Shown piece after piece: positions 62,637 to 64,000 of a stretch of DNA of 64,000 nucleotides. Both the position numbers and the translations under genes were made by a program. Where the stretch lies: contig CAWIGB010000011.1 in NCBI GenBank assembly GCA_963835375.1, forward strand, positions 124,001-188,000, written 5' to 3'. Source of the DNA: Salinisphaera sp963835375 (GTDB lineage: Bacteria; Pseudomonadota; Gammaproteobacteria; Nevskiales; Salinisphaeraceae). Position 1 is the stretch's first letter. Each line of letters opens with the position of its first letter. Below the pieces are notes generated by a model. It ran no database searches. It saw only the letters and a list, made by a program, of their open reading frames with translations, and was not told where the DNA came from.

Positions 62637-64000
62637 TCAGGCCGCCTCGGCCCCAAGGCCGGCATCGACGATCTCGCGGGTGTTGTCGGAGAGCTCGGCG
62701 TCGCCGACCCGCGCCAGGGCCTACGCATCCCCGATGCATAGGGCTCGGCGTAGCGACGCCACGGCGCCAGCAAACCGGCCAGCGCCGCCGCGAGCTGTGG
62801 GTTGAGCCCGTCGAGACGCAGGATCTCGTCGGCCACGAGCGCGTAGCCGGCCCGATCGTCGCGATGGAACCCGAGCGGGTTGCCGCGGACAAAGCCGCCA
62901 ACCAGGGAGCGGACACGGTTGGGATTGTTGAAGTCGAAACGCGTATCTCCCAGCAGATCACGTACCCGTGCGACCGCATCGCCGTCCTCGGTCGCGGCCT
63001 GCAGACGCAGCCATTTGTCCATGACCAGCGGGTAATCGGCGAACCGGCGTGCAAAATCGGCACGTACGGCATCGCGGTCGTCGCCCGGCATGTCCTGCAG
63101 CGCGTTGATAGCGGCCATGCGATCGGTCATGTTGTCGGCCGCGTCGTATACCCGATGCGCGCGCTCACGGATCGCCGGCGTATCCAGGCACGACAAGTAA
63201 TCGAGCGCCGTGGCGAACACGCGACGACGACCCGCCGATTCCTGATCGAAAACGTAACCGGCCACCGGCGCGTGCGTATCCGCGAGCTGGTTCATCCCGC
63301 TCTCGAAACGGGTGGCGATCTCGCGTTTGACGTGGCGACGCGCCATTTCCACCGCGACCACATCGATCGCCTCGAACGCCTCGCCGATCTGGGTCGCGCT
63401 CGGCAGGCTCAGCATTTCGGCGAGCAACGCAAGGTCCTGCGGCGGCTCCGCGAGCAACGCCGCGATGGCCATGATCATGCCATCGCCAAGTACGGGCATC
63501 GGCGCATCGTTCTGATACGCGGTGACCGCCGCGGTGAGTGTGGCCATGTACAGGCTCTGTGCGGCATCCCAGCGCGATACAGGGTCCGAATCGTGCGCCA
63601 TCAGGCGGACGAGCGCGGATTCAGGCTGGTCGAACTCCAGACGGACCGGGGCTGTCAGCCCGCGCAGTACCGAAACCGTCGGCGACGAGGCTAGATCGCC
63701 GAACACGAACGTGTCGCGTTGCTCGGTCAGGCGCACGATCTCGGGCGCGCGCAGCACGTTGCCGGCATCGTCGAACAAGGCCACGGCGACCGGTATATCG
63801 AAGTTCGGCTTGTGCTCCTGGCCCGGTGTGGCCGGCGTGGCCTGGGCCATCTCAAGGCTGAGCCGCCCCTCGGCGAAGCTCGAGGCAACCCGCAACCGCG
63901 GAGTTCCGGCGAAGGCGTACCAATGACGGAACTGGGCGAGATCCAGTCCGGTGGACTCCTCGATGGCCAGCACGAAATCCTCGATGGTGACGGCTTGCCC
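62637..64000 (-). CDS. pepN: Aminopeptidase N, C-terminal part (5' end beyond right edge; one frameshift)
   Basis: Zinc aminopeptidase of the M1 family that completes cytosolic peptide degradation. Only ~450 residues after the catalytic domain are visible: FVLAIEESTGLDLAQFRHWY, TPRLRVASSFAEGRLSLEM, the PepN-specific VFDQESAGRRRVFATALDYL and the helical C-terminal superhelix NPNRVRSLVGGFVRGNP. The HExxH zinc site lies outside the window. A shift near 62725 precedes the true end, ELSDNTREIVDAGLGAEAA. It is co-directional with phoB and its end lies 27 bases from the phoB Pho box. Confidence 0.92.

Overview
The window is high-GC, gene-dense DNA from a gammaproteobacterium. The gene content fits a Salinisphaera-like marine or halotolerant lineage, but that assignment is inferred from gene repertoire and order (fabDG-acpP-fabF-pabBC-mltG, nudJ-mnmA-hflD, mrcB-TPR-yoaA-tsaB, pst-phoU with phoBR, imuAB-dnaE2) and not from a marker gene. 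I saw no rRNA, tRNA, CRISPR array, insertion sequence or prophage.

Layout. 0-6.2 kb (minus): fatty-acid synthesis and folate block, fabD-fabG-acpP-fabF-pabB-pabC-mltG. 6.3-11.4 kb (plus): a NudJ-type Nudix enzyme, mnmA, hflD and aconitase acnA with a clear terminator. 11.6-21.4 kb: an alpha-hydroxyketone quorum-sensing locus on the minus strand (LqsS/CqsS-like sensor kinase, LqsR-like regulator, CqsA synthase, M19 dipeptidase), enclosed by two plus-strand cyclic-di-GMP proteins (GAF-EAL and PAS-GGDEF-EAL). 22.2-27.6 kb: LexA-controlled mutagenesis operon imuA-imuB-dnaE2. 27.9-38.5 kb: kup, aldo-keto reductase, alkyltransferase-like protein, monooxygenase-like protein, esterase, EF-hand protein, a PhoD phosphatase remnant, mntH, an MFS carrier and typA. 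38.6-44.2 kb: GNAT-nitrilase fusion, sirtuin, ParA-like ATPase, NfeD protease and slipin. 44.4-53.1 kb: Nudix CoA pyrophosphatase, small conserved proteins, SCP2 protein, rsmJ, gamma-carbonic anhydrase, tsaB, yoaA helicase, TPR lipoprotein and mrcB. 53.4-62.6 kb (minus): a complete phosphate-starvation island, phoB-phoR, porin, lipoprotein, pstS-pstC-pstA-pstB-phoU, with four Pho boxes. 62.6 kb to the right edge: the C-terminal part of pepN.

How the genes work together. The 14.5-18.7 kb genes should make, sense and relay an alpha-hydroxyketone signal, and the adjacent cyclic-di-GMP enzymes are plausible outputs. The phosphate island holds sensor, regulator, outer-membrane entry, periplasmic capture, inner-membrane ABC uptake and the PhoU brake. 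One of its Pho boxes fronts no gene; it fronts a ~160-nt terminator-bounded stretch that looks like an undescribed Pho-controlled small RNA.

Sequence quality. About half of the genes, including essential ones (fabD, fabG, mrcB, tsaB), are split by single-base frameshifts, densest at 13.4-19 kb and 38-58 kb. Gene junctions, start/stop overlaps and catalytic motifs are otherwise preserved, so I treat nearly all of these as uncorrected indel errors. Coordinates for such genes run from the inferred start to the inferred stop across the shifts.
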